A stretch of 64,000 nucleotides of DNA. It comes from Thermatribacter velox (lineage in GTDB: Bacteria > Atribacterota > Atribacteria > Atribacterales > Thermatribacteraceae). The stretch is taken from contig NZ_CP121689.1 in assembly GCF_038396615.1 (NCBI RefSeq), positions 552,001 through 616,000 on the forward strand. The letters are read 5' to 3'. Shown here one piece after another: positions 15,588 through 23,495 of the stretch. How positions within the stretch are numbered: the stretch's first letter is position 1; each line of letters opens with the position of its first letter. Under the pieces are notes generated by a model. That model saw only the letters and a program-made list of their open reading frames with translations, did no database searches and had not been told where the DNA came from. Made by a program: the position numbers and the translations under genes.

Positions 15588-16419
15588 ACTTCAAAATATT
15601 TATCTTCCTCGGCTCTGTGTTATACGGGAGGTTATTCCAGAAACTCCTGATATTAAAACCTTTCGAGTGGAGATTCCAGATGATTTTCACTTTGAATACC
15701 TCCCGGGTCAGTTTGCAGAGGTTTTTCTTCCTGGCAAAGGTGAGGCACCCTTTTCGATAACTTCTTCCCCCACTCAAAAGGGGGTCATCGAGTTTAGTAT
15801 TAAGAGAATCGGGTTGGTTACCGAGGCTCTTCACCAGCAGGTTCCGGGGAGTCAGATAGGTATCCGGGGTCCTTATGGGAATGGTTTCCCCGTGAATGAG
15901 TTGGAAGGGAAAAATCTGCTTTTTATTGGAGGCGGCATTGGTTTGGCCCCTTTGAGGTCACTTATAAACTATGTTCTTGACCCTGAATATCGCTCTCGTT
16001 TTGGCGTGATTACCATTCTCTATGGAGCCAGAACCCCTCAAGACCTGGTTTTTAAGTGGGAGCTTAAGAGGTGGTCGGAGAGAGAGGATGTGGAACTCAT
16101 CGTCACGGTGGATAAAGGAGACGAATCCTGGGGAGGAAGAGTAGGTTTGGTGCCTCAGATATTGCAGGCATCTGTCCCGCTGGATAGGAATAGACCACCT
16201 ACTGCTATTGTTTGTGGTCCTCCGATAATGATTAAATTTACCATTAAGACGTTGCTTGAGATGGGATGTCGTCCTCAAGATATCATAACTACTTTGGAGA
16301 TGAAGATGAAATGTGGTCTGGGGAAATGTGGTCGCTGTAACATTGGTCCTTATTATGTATGTAAAGAAGGACCGGTTTTCAGATATGACTTTTTGCGTAA
16401 CCTTCCGGAGGAATATTGA
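15568..16419 (+). CDS. FlxA-like NAD(P)H:flavin oxidoreductase (AsrB/PyrK type)
   Basis: 283 residues from GTG 15568, or 279 from GTG 15580 (MSKLQN); the ribosome site GAGGTG fits the second slightly better. Domains: FAD-binding barrel with PGQFAEVFLP and APFSITSSP, NAD(P)-binding domain with FIGGGIGLAPLRSL and YGARTPQDL, and CGPPIMI, ending in the 2Fe-2S cysteine set CGLGKCGRCNIGPYYVC. Such proteins oxidise NAD(P)H and feed partner Fe-S subunits, as AsrB in sulfite reductase and FlxA with Hdr. Its place at the end of the Hdr/MetF array suggests NADH (or NADPH) exchange with the methylene-THF reductase system (inference). Confidence 0.88.
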   Translation: MTKSVSKLQNIYLPRLCVIREVIPETPDIKTFRVEIPDDFHFEYLPGQFAEVFLPGKGEAPFSITSSPTQKGVIEFSIKRIGLVTEALHQQVPGSQIGIRGPYGNGFPVNELEGKNLLFIGGGIGLAPLRSLINYVLDPEYRSRFGVITILYGARTPQDLVFKWELKRWSEREDVELIVTVDKGDESWGGRVGLVPQILQASVPLDRNRPPTAIVCGPPIMIKFTIKTLLEMGCRPQDIITTLEMKMKCGLGKCGRCNIGPYYVCKEGPVFRYDFLRNLPEEY

Positions 16420-16428
16420 GGTCGAGTC

Positions 16429-17763
16429 ATGTTGTATCAAGAAGCCTTGCGCTACCTTTACGGTTTGATTAACTACGAGAAGATTGGTTTTTCGTATTCG
16501 GATTTAAAACTGGAGCGTATGCAGGAGTTGATGGACCGCTTGGGTAATCCCCAGTTCAGAGTACCCACTATCTTGATTGCTGGCACCAAAGGCAAGGGTT
16601 CCACTTCTTACCTTTTGCATAGGTTTTTGATGGCTTACGGTTTCAGTTGCGGCCTTTATTCCAAGCCCCATCTTGTAACTTATCGAGAGCGGATACGGAT
16701 TAACGATACTTTCATCGGTGGAGATGAGCTGGGATTGCTGGTACGGCGTATTCGGCCCGTTGTTGAGGAAATGGGTCGCAGTTCTCCTTTGGGCAAGCCT
16801 ACTTATTTTGAGGTTTCGGTGGCTCTTGCTTTTCTTTATTTTCTCGAAAGAAAGGTTGATCTGGCTGTTTTTGAGGTTGGTTTGGGTGGGCGCCTTGATG
16901 CGACCAATGTTTCCTGTCCGGATTTGACAGCGATAACTCCTGTTGGAATGGACCACATGGATGTTTTGGGGAATTCTGTAGGGGAGATCGCCAAAGAAAA
17001 GGCTGGCATCATTCGTTCTGGGATTCCTCTCGTTCTGGCTTCTCAATGTCCGGAAGCTGAGAAAGTGATTTTGGAAGTTGCCCGCCTGAAAAGTGCTCCA
17101 GTAACCCGGTTTGAAGAAGAGTGTTTTTTTGAAATTCTGTCCAGAGATTCTTTGGGGTCTCAACTGCAGTGGGAGGTGAAAAGCTGGGGCAGGAGCGCAT
17201 CATTATTCCCCCTTCTTGGCGACCATCAGGTTGCTAATTTTTTGATGGCTTTACTTATATTGCGGGAATGGGGTTTGGACTTTCGAGAACACGCGATAGA
17301 AGCCGCGCTTACAAGAGTAAGCTGGCCAGGAAGGATTCAAGTAATTTCGAATCGCCCTTTGATAATCTTTGATGTGGCCCATAATCGTGATTCCTTTCTG
17401 GCTTTGCGTAACACTCTCCGTAATTATCTGGGTATTGAAAAAAGCACTTTCCTTTTGGGTTTTGTGAAGGGAAAGGATGTCAACTCTATTGCGGAAGTTC
17501 TGGGTGGCTTTGCGGATTCGATAGTCGTTACCCAACCTTACACCCCTCGGGCCTTAATGCCTGGTAATCTGATTTCCCTGTTTGAGAGAGTTGCACCCAC
17601 CCTGGTTGTCAAAGACCCGGCGATGGCCTACACTTTTGCAAAAGATTTAGCGGTAAAGAACGGATTGCCTCTGGTGGTTGCTGGTTCCTTTTATCTGGCC
17701 CGTCTTTTTGAGGGAGAAATTAATCGTATTTTTAATATTAGCGAGGAGGTCGAGCTGTGTTGA
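16429..17763 (+). CDS. folC: Folylpolyglutamate / dihydrofolate synthase
   Basis: FolC adds glutamates to folates with ATP, keeping THF in the cell and improving binding by THF enzymes. 444 residues. The Mur-ligase-type P-loop is GTKGKGST (52-59), followed by YSKPHLVTYRERIRIN (folate loop), FEVGLGGRLDATNV, the switch helix region GMDHMDVLGNSVGEIAKEKAGI and DVAHNRDS in the C-terminal domain. It sits among THF-using genes: the flx array ends 9 bases before it and the methyl-THF methyltransferase start lies inside its last codons. A folate-cofactor function for the whole island is thus well supported. Confidence 0.94.
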   Translation: MLYQEALRYLYGLINYEKIGFSYSDLKLERMQELMDRLGNPQFRVPTILIAGTKGKGSTSYLLHRFLMAYGFSCGLYSKPHLVTYRERIRINDTFIGGDELGLLVRRIRPVVEEMGRSSPLGKPTYFEVSVALAFLYFLERKVDLAVFEVGLGGRLDATNVSCPDLTAITPVGMDHMDVLGNSVGEIAKEKAGIIRSGIPLVLASQCPEAEKVILEVARLKSAPVTRFEEECFFEILSRDSLGSQLQWEVKSWGRSASLFPLLGDHQVANFLMALLILREWGLDFREHAIEAALTRVSWPGRIQVISNRPLIIFDVAHNRDSFLALRNTLRNYLGIEKSTFLLGFVKGKDVNSIAEVLGGFADSIVVTQPYTPRALMPGNLISLFERVAPTLVVKDPAMAYTFAKDLAVKNGLPLVVAGSFYLARLFEGEINRIFNISEEVELC

Positions 17764-18560
17764 TTATTATTGGAGAACGGATTAATGCCACACGTAAACC
17801 TATACGAGAGGCTCTGGAAAGAAGAGACGCTCAGTTTTTTATTGAAGAAGCTAGAAAACAGGAGCAGGCAGGAGCGCATTTCATCGATGTGAATGCAGGC
17901 ACTGATGCTAAATCGGAGATGGAAAACCTTCCTTGGTTGGTGGAAATTATTCAGGATGAGGTGAGCGTGCCTCTTTGTTTTGATTCTGCTAATGAAAAGG
18001 CGCTGGAAAGAGCTTTGAAGGTTTACAAAAAGAAAGAGTTAATCATTAATTCCTTTACGGCTGAGGAAGCAAAAATAAAAGCGTTGCTTCCTTTGGCTAA
18101 AGAGTGGAACGCTTCCATAGTTGGTCTGGCTATGGGTGAAGCCGGAATACCTCAGACTGGTCAGGAGCGCATGAAACTGGTGGATAGATTGCTGGAAGCT
18201 GTGCACCGCTATGACATCCCTGAAGAACGACTTTTTATTGATCCTCTGGTTATTCCCGTGGGTACGGATTCTACTCAGGGAAAAGTTTTTCTGGAAACCT
18301 TAAGAAGTATTAAAGATAAGTTTCCCAAGGTGAAGACAGTTTGTGGCTTGTCAAACGTTTCTTTTGGTTTGCCAAACAGAAGGCTTTTGAACCGGACTTT
18401 TGTGGTGCTCTGTCTCGGATTTGGCCTGGACGCAGCAATTATTGACCCTCTGGACAGAGAACTGATGGCTTCCATCTATGCGGCAGAGGCACTTTTGGGA
18501 ATTGACGAATTTTGTATGAAGTATCTTTCCGCTTTTAGGGAAGGCAGACTTAACACTTAA
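17757..18560 (+). CDS. acsE: Methyltetrahydrofolate:corrinoid methyltransferase
   Basis: 267 residues, a pterin-binding TIM barrel that moves the methyl group of methyl-THF to a corrinoid protein. Motifs are IIIGERINATRK at the N-terminus, AGAHFIDVNAGTD, CFDSANEKALE, INSFTAEE, and VCGLSNVSFGLPNR with the conserved asparagine. The length matches AcsE (262) rather than full MetH. The GTG at 17757 overlaps the folC end by 7 bases and has GAGGAGGT upstream; the following TTG is a possible start. The usual partner corrinoid Fe-S protein and CODH/ACS are not in this window; the corrinoid protein at the left edge is a possible acceptor. MtrH-like methyltransferases are an alternative reading. Confidence 0.9.
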   Translation: MLIIIGERINATRKPIREALERRDAQFFIEEARKQEQAGAHFIDVNAGTDAKSEMENLPWLVEIIQDEVSVPLCFDSANEKALERALKVYKKKELIINSFTAEEAKIKALLPLAKEWNASIVGLAMGEAGIPQTGQERMKLVDRLLEAVHRYDIPEERLFIDPLVIPVGTDSTQGKVFLETLRSIKDKFPKVKTVCGLSNVSFGLPNRRLLNRTFVVLCLGFGLDAAIIDPLDRELMASIYAAEALLGIDEFCMKYLSAFREGRLNT

Positions 18561-18579
18561 AGAAGTACTATGTTATTAT
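18550..18579 (+). promoter_or_regulatory. Possible promoter for the secreted-protein pair
   Basis: TTAACA (18550-18555) and TATTAT (18574-18579) with an 18-base spacer. It overlaps the end of the methyltransferase gene and lies 26 bases before the GTG at 18605. Both hexamers are one base from consensus. Confidence 0.4.
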
Positions 18580-18604
18580 AGAGAAAACGAAAAAGGGGCT
18601 TTCG

Positions 18605-19465
18605 GTGTATCGCTTGATGCGCAAGATTTGGTTTTATGTAACATTAATGGTTGTGTTTGGCATGTTTCTTCCTCTGGTCAGAGCTGCCGAGTTACCCTCT
18701 GTTTCAAGAGTTTTGGATTATGCGCTCTGTAGAGGGCTTGACCAGGACGGTCTTCCCCTGGAACGTATTGAACAATTTTCCACAGAGGATGGAAAAATAA
18801 TCTGTTGGGTTTTCCTGGAAGAGGTTTTGGAGGGTGAAACGCTTCGCTGGGAGTTCATTTCTCCAGAGGGAGCGGTTTTTGAAAGTATTCTAATAATTGA
18901 GGAAACTAAAAAGTACGTAGGTGCACAGGGCATACTGGATCTTTTATCGAACGCTTCGAAAATTGTTCCTGGGGAATGGAAGGTCAGGTTTTATGTCAAT
19001 GACCATCTGGTTTTCGAAAATAGCTTTGTGCTGATTGAGAGCAATGTGTTGGGTAGTAAGGACATTGATGAAGCGATTCAGCGGACCCTTGCTCTTCTCG
19101 AGGAATTTGGTTACAAGGTTTTGAATATCGGGCTTTCAGAGGATAACCAGGCTTTCGTCCAGATGCAAATGGTGAGTAAAGACCTTTCCCAGGCGGTATG
19201 GAATCAAATTGGTTTTGGTTTTGAGAGTTTGCGTCGCCTTTTTCCGGGAGCTTCCTGGTTTCTGGTTCAGCTCGTCTTAGATGGGGAATATGCCTTGAGT
19301 TTTCAGGTTAGAGCTCTTGATTTTTTGCTGTGGCGTGAAGGTAAACTGAGCAAGGATGAATTTTGGAAGAAAAAAGTAATCCGTTACGTTTATAATATTA
19401 GAGAAAAGAAAGAGATTGAAGATGTTTCTCGTTTTTACTTTGAAAAGTTTGGAGTGGTGTATTGA
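18605..19465 (+). CDS. Secreted protein of unknown function
   Basis: 286 residues. The start is taken as GTG 18605 with AAAAGGGG upstream; an ATG at 18617 is also possible. A clear Sec signal peptide is visible: basic MYRLMRK, a hydrophobic run to about residue 24, and an AxA-like site (VRAAEL), so cleavage near residue 28. The mature part is mostly acidic and beta-rich in its first half (WVFLEEVLEGETLRWEFISP resembles an extracellular beta-sandwich strand pattern) and helical later. No cysteines or catalytic motif stand out. It probably lies outside the membrane. The next gene begins 6 bases after its stop, so the two are likely co-transcribed. I do not recognise the family. Confidence 0.7.
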   Translation: MYRLMRKIWFYVTLMVVFGMFLPLVRAAELPSVSRVLDYALCRGLDQDGLPLERIEQFSTEDGKIICWVFLEEVLEGETLRWEFISPEGAVFESILIIEETKKYVGAQGILDLLSNASKIVPGEWKVRFYVNDHLVFENSFVLIESNVLGSKDIDEAIQRTLALLEEFGYKVLNIGLSEDNQAFVQMQMVSKDLSQAVWNQIGFGFESLRRLFPGASWFLVQLVLDGEYALSFQVRALDFLLWREGKLSKDEFWKKKVIRYVYNIREKKEIEDVSRFYFEKFGVVY

Positions 19466-19471
19466 TACCTT

Positions 19472-20287
19472 ATGCGCCAGGTTTTTAAAAGGTTTATTCC
19501 TGAAGACTTTCAATACCTGGCAAGGGCTTTTGCCGAACAGGGAACGTCCCACTTTGCAGAGCTGGTCAGAGACGATTACCGGGTACTGGACGTAGTTTTA
19601 GACGATGAAAATGTCTTTAAAAAGCTAGTCCTCGATGAGCATCTCTTTTTGAAAGTAAGTCCCTATTTTTACTTTGAGCTTCTTCTGAGGCAGGCAATAA
19701 GGGATATCAAACGGGAGAATTATACTCTGGAGCGTATAGGCTATAGGGAGCGGGTACCCGTATTTGATGGACCCAAGGTCATAGAAGCTGTTTCGAGGGA
19801 AGACGTGAGGGACTACCTGGTTGAACTACTTGTCTCTTTTGTGAAGGTGAACAACATCACTCTTTATATTCGTAAAGGGAGAGGCATATACCTTAAAAAG
19901 TCTATAAGCGATATGGACTTTGACCTGATGCTTGAGATAAGCGAGAGAGTGGAAGAGCCTTATCGCTTTGTCTTTCTGAAAAGAGCTGGAGATATAGCAC
20001 TCTTCCTGAGTGGGGTTTTTCCAGAGCAGGTGTTTGGTAGTCCTTTTAACGTTCGTCGTAAACCCTTTTTGCCTGTTTCGGTGAGCAGCAGTGAAGAGCT
20101 GGAAAGAAAGGGCAAAGAAGTTTACCGCCTTGCTGGGCAGAGCAAAGTTGCCCAGGAAAACCGTCTGGATACCATACTCGACTTTCTTGCTACCCACTTT
20201 GAAGCAGTCAAGAAGCCTCTCAACGTTATGACTGACCGTTATCTCCACTTTAGAAAGTATGATATATTTCGCTTTCTGCAAAACTGA
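19472..20287 (+). CDS. Conserved-looking cytoplasmic protein of unknown function
   Basis: 271 residues, ATG at 19472, only 6 bases after the secreted-protein gene. No signal peptide, no membrane segment, rich in charged residues and helices (for example FKRFIPEDFQYLARAFAEQG at the start and RYLHFRKYDIFRFLQN at the end). No known motif is evident; the middle contains two short strands with INLY-like pattern (NNITLYIRKGRGIYLKK). The gene ends with TGA directly against the hydF stop on the other strand (0-base gap), so mRNAs from both strands meet there without a visible terminator. Function unknown; it may act with the secreted protein. Confidence 0.7.
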   Translation: MRQVFKRFIPEDFQYLARAFAEQGTSHFAELVRDDYRVLDVVLDDENVFKKLVLDEHLFLKVSPYFYFELLLRQAIRDIKRENYTLERIGYRERVPVFDGPKVIEAVSREDVRDYLVELLVSFVKVNNITLYIRKGRGIYLKKSISDMDFDLMLEISERVEEPYRFVFLKRAGDIALFLSGVFPEQVFGSPFNVRRKPFLPVSVSSSEELERKGKEVYRLAGQSKVAQENRLDTILDFLATHFEAVKKPLNVMTDRYLHFRKYDIFRFLQN

Positions 20288-21547
20288 TTACAGTGACCAT
20301 TTCCCACCGATGCGATGAAAGAGACTGGCTGAAAAAGTTCTGGCTTGCAGCTTGGCTTGCATTTCAGGAAAAACTTCAAGCACCCGGGGGAAGAGTCCCT
20401 GTAAATAGGCAATGGTTATCCCGTAATTGGTAATGGGCACGCTCTCTCTTTTTGCAGTAAGTATGCGGTAATACATTTCCTTAGGGTTTAACATGCAGGC
20501 TCCACAGTGGATTATCAGCTGGTACTGAGAAAGATTTTCTGGGAAGCTGGCTCCCACATTAACATCGATATCTACTTCAAAACCCAGTCTTTGCCTGAGC
20601 CAGCGTGGTATTTTTATTCGTCCGATATCATCAGGCATGGGATGGTGGGTACAAGCTTCCGAAATTAAGACTTTGTCTCCAGGTTTGAGCTTTTCAATAG
20701 CTTCCACGCCTTCCACGAAGGTCAGGAGGTCTCCTTTGTAGCGAGCAAAGAGGATTGAAAAACTGGTAAGAGGTATTCCAGGAGGTACTGCTCCTGCTAC
20801 TTTATGAAACACCTGAGAATCGGTAATCACCATTCGCGGTGGATTTTTCAGTCCTTGCAAAGTTTCAACCAATTCTCTTTCTTTAGTAATTACCACTACT
20901 GCTTCTGCATCGAGCAGTTCTCGAATGGTTTGTACCTGGGGAAGAATTAACCTGCCCTTAGGTGCGCCGAGGTCTATGGGGACCACCAGCACTACGGTGT
21001 CCCCAATGGTGACGAGGTCTTTAATTAGCGGTTTCTCCTGGTAGGAGCGTTGTAGTATTGATATAAGGGCTTTCTTCAGCTCTTCTATACCTTCTCCAGT
21101 TCTGGCGCTTACCCTGAAAGTGGGTATCTGGTGGTCAGCCAGGGTGTTGGTGGTTGCGACCAAGTCGATTTTATTCTGTACTCCAATGGTGGTTATACCG
21201 TTTTCTCGCAAAAGCTCGATTAGTTGCTTTTCAAAGGTCAAGTCTGAGTTGTGGTCCCACACCACAAGCGCCAGGTCACAGCGTCTGAGTATTTCCAAGG
21301 TTTTTTTCTTGCGCAATTCTCCCAGAAAGCCTTCATCATCCAGGCCTGCTGTGTCGATAAGCGTCACGGGTCCAAAGGGAAGCAATTCAACAGCCTTAAA
21401 TACCGGGTCGGTAGTGGTACCGGGAATTTCTGATACAATAGCTACTTCCTGATGAGTAAGAGCGTTAATCAGTGAAGACTTACCGGCGTTTCTTCTACCA
21501 AAAATGCCTATGTGGGGTCTCAGGCCACGTGGTGTTGTTTGCTTCAC
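20288..21547 (-). CDS. hydF: [FeFe]-hydrogenase maturation GTPase
   Basis: HydF is the scaffold on which the 2Fe subcluster of [FeFe]-hydrogenase is assembled, with HydE and HydG. 419 residues. G1 loop GRRNAGKSS (17-25), G2 PGTTTDP, G3 DTAG, G4 NKID; the C-terminal Fe-S ligands follow the family pattern C299-T-H301 … H347-C348-G-A-C351. GTG start overlapping the aspA stop (GTGA), so the genes are coupled. The presence of HydF implies that the organism has an [FeFe]-hydrogenase elsewhere; HydE, HydG and the hydrogenase are not in this window. Confidence 0.97.
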   Translation of the reverse strand: MKQTTPRGLRPHIGIFGRRNAGKSSLINALTHQEVAIVSEIPGTTTDPVFKAVELLPFGPVTLIDTAGLDDEGFLGELRKKKTLEILRRCDLALVVWDHNSDLTFEKQLIELLRENGITTIGVQNKIDLVATTNTLADHQIPTFRVSARTGEGIEELKKALISILQRSYQEKPLIKDLVTIGDTVVLVVPIDLGAPKGRLILPQVQTIRELLDAEAVVVITKERELVETLQGLKNPPRMVITDSQVFHKVAGAVPPGIPLTSFSILFARYKGDLLTFVEGVEAIEKLKPGDKVLISEACTHHPMPDDIGRIKIPRWLRQRLGFEVDIDVNVGASFPENLSQYQLIIHCGACMLNPKEMYYRILTAKRESVPITNYGITIAYLQGLFPRVLEVFPEMQAKLQARTFSASLFHRIGGKWSL

Positions 21548-22971
21548 GGCCTTTTCACCTCTACTTTTCCGAAACCTGGAATACCGGGCCTCGAGATTTC
21601 CAGGGGGTTCAAGATGTTTTTTAATTCTTCCTCAGAAAAGATTTTTTGCTCGATGAGAAAGTCCCTAAAGTTTTTGCCTTCCCGGAGGCACTCCTGAACT
21701 AATTCTGAAGTACGTTCATGACCCAGATAGGGAACTATACAGGTTGCCAGAGCGAAGCTTTTTTCCAGTAATTCGTTGCAGCGTTCCTGGTTGGCCCTTA
21801 TTCCCCGCAAGCATTTTTCTGTGAAAGCGTTAATGCCTAATTTGAGTTCTTCTATCATTTCCAGTATGTGAGCGGCAATAAAAGGTCCGAGATGATTCAA
21901 TTCCAGCTGTCCACTGGAGCAGGAAAAAGCTATAGCCTGGTCTTTACCCATTACGTCAATAGCGATGCCTTCTATGTATTCGCACATGACGGGATTGACT
22001 TTCCCAGGCATTATCGAGGAACCCTCTTGCAGGGCAGGCAGGCTGATTTCGCTAATACCAGCTCGTGGCCCCATAGAGAGTAGACGCAGGTCGTTGGCTA
22101 TTTTGCGCAGGTTCACGGCTAATGAACGCAAAAGACCCGATACTTCAGAGAAAACATCCAGATTCTGAGTATTTTCGAAAAGATTCATGGCTTTGGCCAG
22201 CGGCAAACCAGTTATCTCGTTCAAGTGGACGATTGCTCTGGCAATGTATTCAGGGTGAGCATTTAAACCTGTTCCTACTGCAGTTCCGCCAAGGTTAACT
22301 TCTTTTATTCGTTCCCTGCTTTTCCAGAGTCTCCAACGGTCGCGGGCGATGGCTTCAGCAAAGGCACCAAATTCCATTCCCAGAGTTATAGGAACGGCGT
22401 CCTGAAGCTCGGTCCTTCCTACCTTTAGCACAGAAGCAAACTCTTTCTCTTTTTGCTGCAGCGTTTCCTGAAGGTTAATGATTTCTTTTTCCAGCTCGTC
22501 GAGTTGCCAGAGTGTGGCTACCTTAACTGCGGTCATGAAGGTATCATTGGTAGATTGGCTCAGGTTTACATGATCAAAGGGGTTGATTTTTTGATAGTTG
22601 CCTTTAGAATAGCCGAGTATTTCCAGGGCTCGGTTGGCAATTATTTCGTTAATATTCATATTGAGAGAGGTTCCAGCCCCGCCCTGAAAAATGGGTACGA
22701 TGACTTCCTCATTAAATTTGCCCTCCATGCCTTCTTCGCAGGCTTTCAGTATGGCGTTGCCTATCTTTGCTTCCAGAAGGCCCACTTCCAGGTTTGCTCT
22801 GGCACAGGCCCATTTTACGGCAAAATAGGCTTTGACCAGAGATGGGGGGACTTTTTTTGAGAAAGGGAAATTATCTCTGGCTCTTTTGGAATGCACACCC
22901 CAGTAAGCATTTTCAGGTATTGCTTCTTCGCCCAGAAGATCCCTTTCTTTCCGGAAAAATTCCTTTTTCAA
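21544..22971 (-). CDS. aspA: Aspartate ammonia-lyase
   Basis: Aspartase splits aspartate to fumarate and ammonia. The TTG at 22971 (MKKEFFRKERDLLGE) is preferred because AGAGGG lies at the right distance and it gives 475 residues, the family length; an ATG at 23037 would add 22 residues but has no clear ribosome site. Superfamily signature GSSIMPGKVNP (about 317-327) is complete; other motifs are QGGAGTSLNMNINE, LSQSTNDTFMTA, GRTELQDAVP and GTAVGTGLN. Fumarase C shares these motifs; the ERDLLGE N-terminus and GGAGTSxNMNxNE favour aspartase. It is co-transcribed with hydF, an arrangement I recall from other hydrogen-producing anaerobes. Confidence 0.9.
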   Translation of the reverse strand: MKKEFFRKERDLLGEEAIPENAYWGVHSKRARDNFPFSKKVPPSLVKAYFAVKWACARANLEVGLLEAKIGNAILKACEEGMEGKFNEEVIVPIFQGGAGTSLNMNINEIIANRALEILGYSKGNYQKINPFDHVNLSQSTNDTFMTAVKVATLWQLDELEKEIINLQETLQQKEKEFASVLKVGRTELQDAVPITLGMEFGAFAEAIARDRWRLWKSRERIKEVNLGGTAVGTGLNAHPEYIARAIVHLNEITGLPLAKAMNLFENTQNLDVFSEVSGLLRSLAVNLRKIANDLRLLSMGPRAGISEISLPALQEGSSIMPGKVNPVMCEYIEGIAIDVMGKDQAIAFSCSSGQLELNHLGPFIAAHILEMIEELKLGINAFTEKCLRGIRANQERCNELLEKSFALATCIVPYLGHERTSELVQECLREGKNFRDFLIEQKIFSEEELKNILNPLEISRPGIPGFGKVEVKRP

Positions 22972-23062
22972 TGCTTTACCCTCTTTTCTCTGTGTATTCA
23001 CTTCTATTTTAGGAAAACCATCCAGGCTTCTTTTCATTTCAGGCCTGGTATAAGAAAGCGAA

Positions 23063-23076
23063 AATATTATAATATT
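23063..23076. promoter_or_regulatory. Palindromic AT box with TATAAT on both strands
   Basis: AATATTATAATATT is a perfect 14-base palindrome between the divergent aspA-hydF and 23094 genes. It contains TATAAT on the plus strand (23068-23073) and on the minus strand (23066-23071). No good -35 hexamer is present on either side. It may be a shared -10 region or a regulator site. Confidence 0.4.
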
Positions 23077-23093
23077 CCAGGGAGGGGAGTGCT

Positions 23094-23453
23094 TTGACAG
23101 AGGAAATTCCCAGAGGAAGAATATTCCGTAATTATGTGGAAGAAAATTACTCTTTTGGCGAGTTTGCCCTTGTCAGGGTTCGTGGAGACAGAGCAGAAGT
23201 TGGCTTTGTGCTTGCCGAAGAGGACATCTCCAGGTGGCCACTTCTTCAAAAACAAACCCTGGATATGGCTAGGTATTTGATGCAAAGAATCAAAGAGGAA
23301 GGACTTTCAAAAGTAGCAGTTGCGGGAGTAGGTAAGGATTTGGATTTTTTCACGGTATCGATAGTGGTGAATCTGGAAGGGATGGAAAAAGAAGAAATTT
23401 TTGCTCTGGCGAGAAAAGTAATGAGCTTGTTGCAGGAAGTCAATCCTTATTAG
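23094..23453 (+). CDS. Small protein of unknown function
   Basis: 119 residues, TTG start with GGGAGGGG 7-8 bases upstream. It is soluble, with an alternating strand-helix pattern: FALVRVRGDRAEVGFVLAEED, then a long helix (LLQKQTLDMARYLMQRIKEEG), a glycine-bearing strand VAVAGVGKDLDFFTVSIVVN and a final helix. No cysteine, no catalytic motif. It stands alone between the divergent aspA-hydF pair and the Gfo/Idh dehydrogenase 42 bases downstream. The strong ribosome site and dense codon structure support a real gene. I do not recognise a family. Confidence 0.65.
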   Translation: MTEEIPRGRIFRNYVEENYSFGEFALVRVRGDRAEVGFVLAEEDISRWPLLQKQTLDMARYLMQRIKEEGLSKVAVAGVGKDLDFFTVSIVVNLEGMEKEEIFALARKVMSLLQEVNPY

Positions 23454-23495
23454 TTGGGGCTGGGGGCAATTATATTCTAAAAGGGGGCGTTTTGA

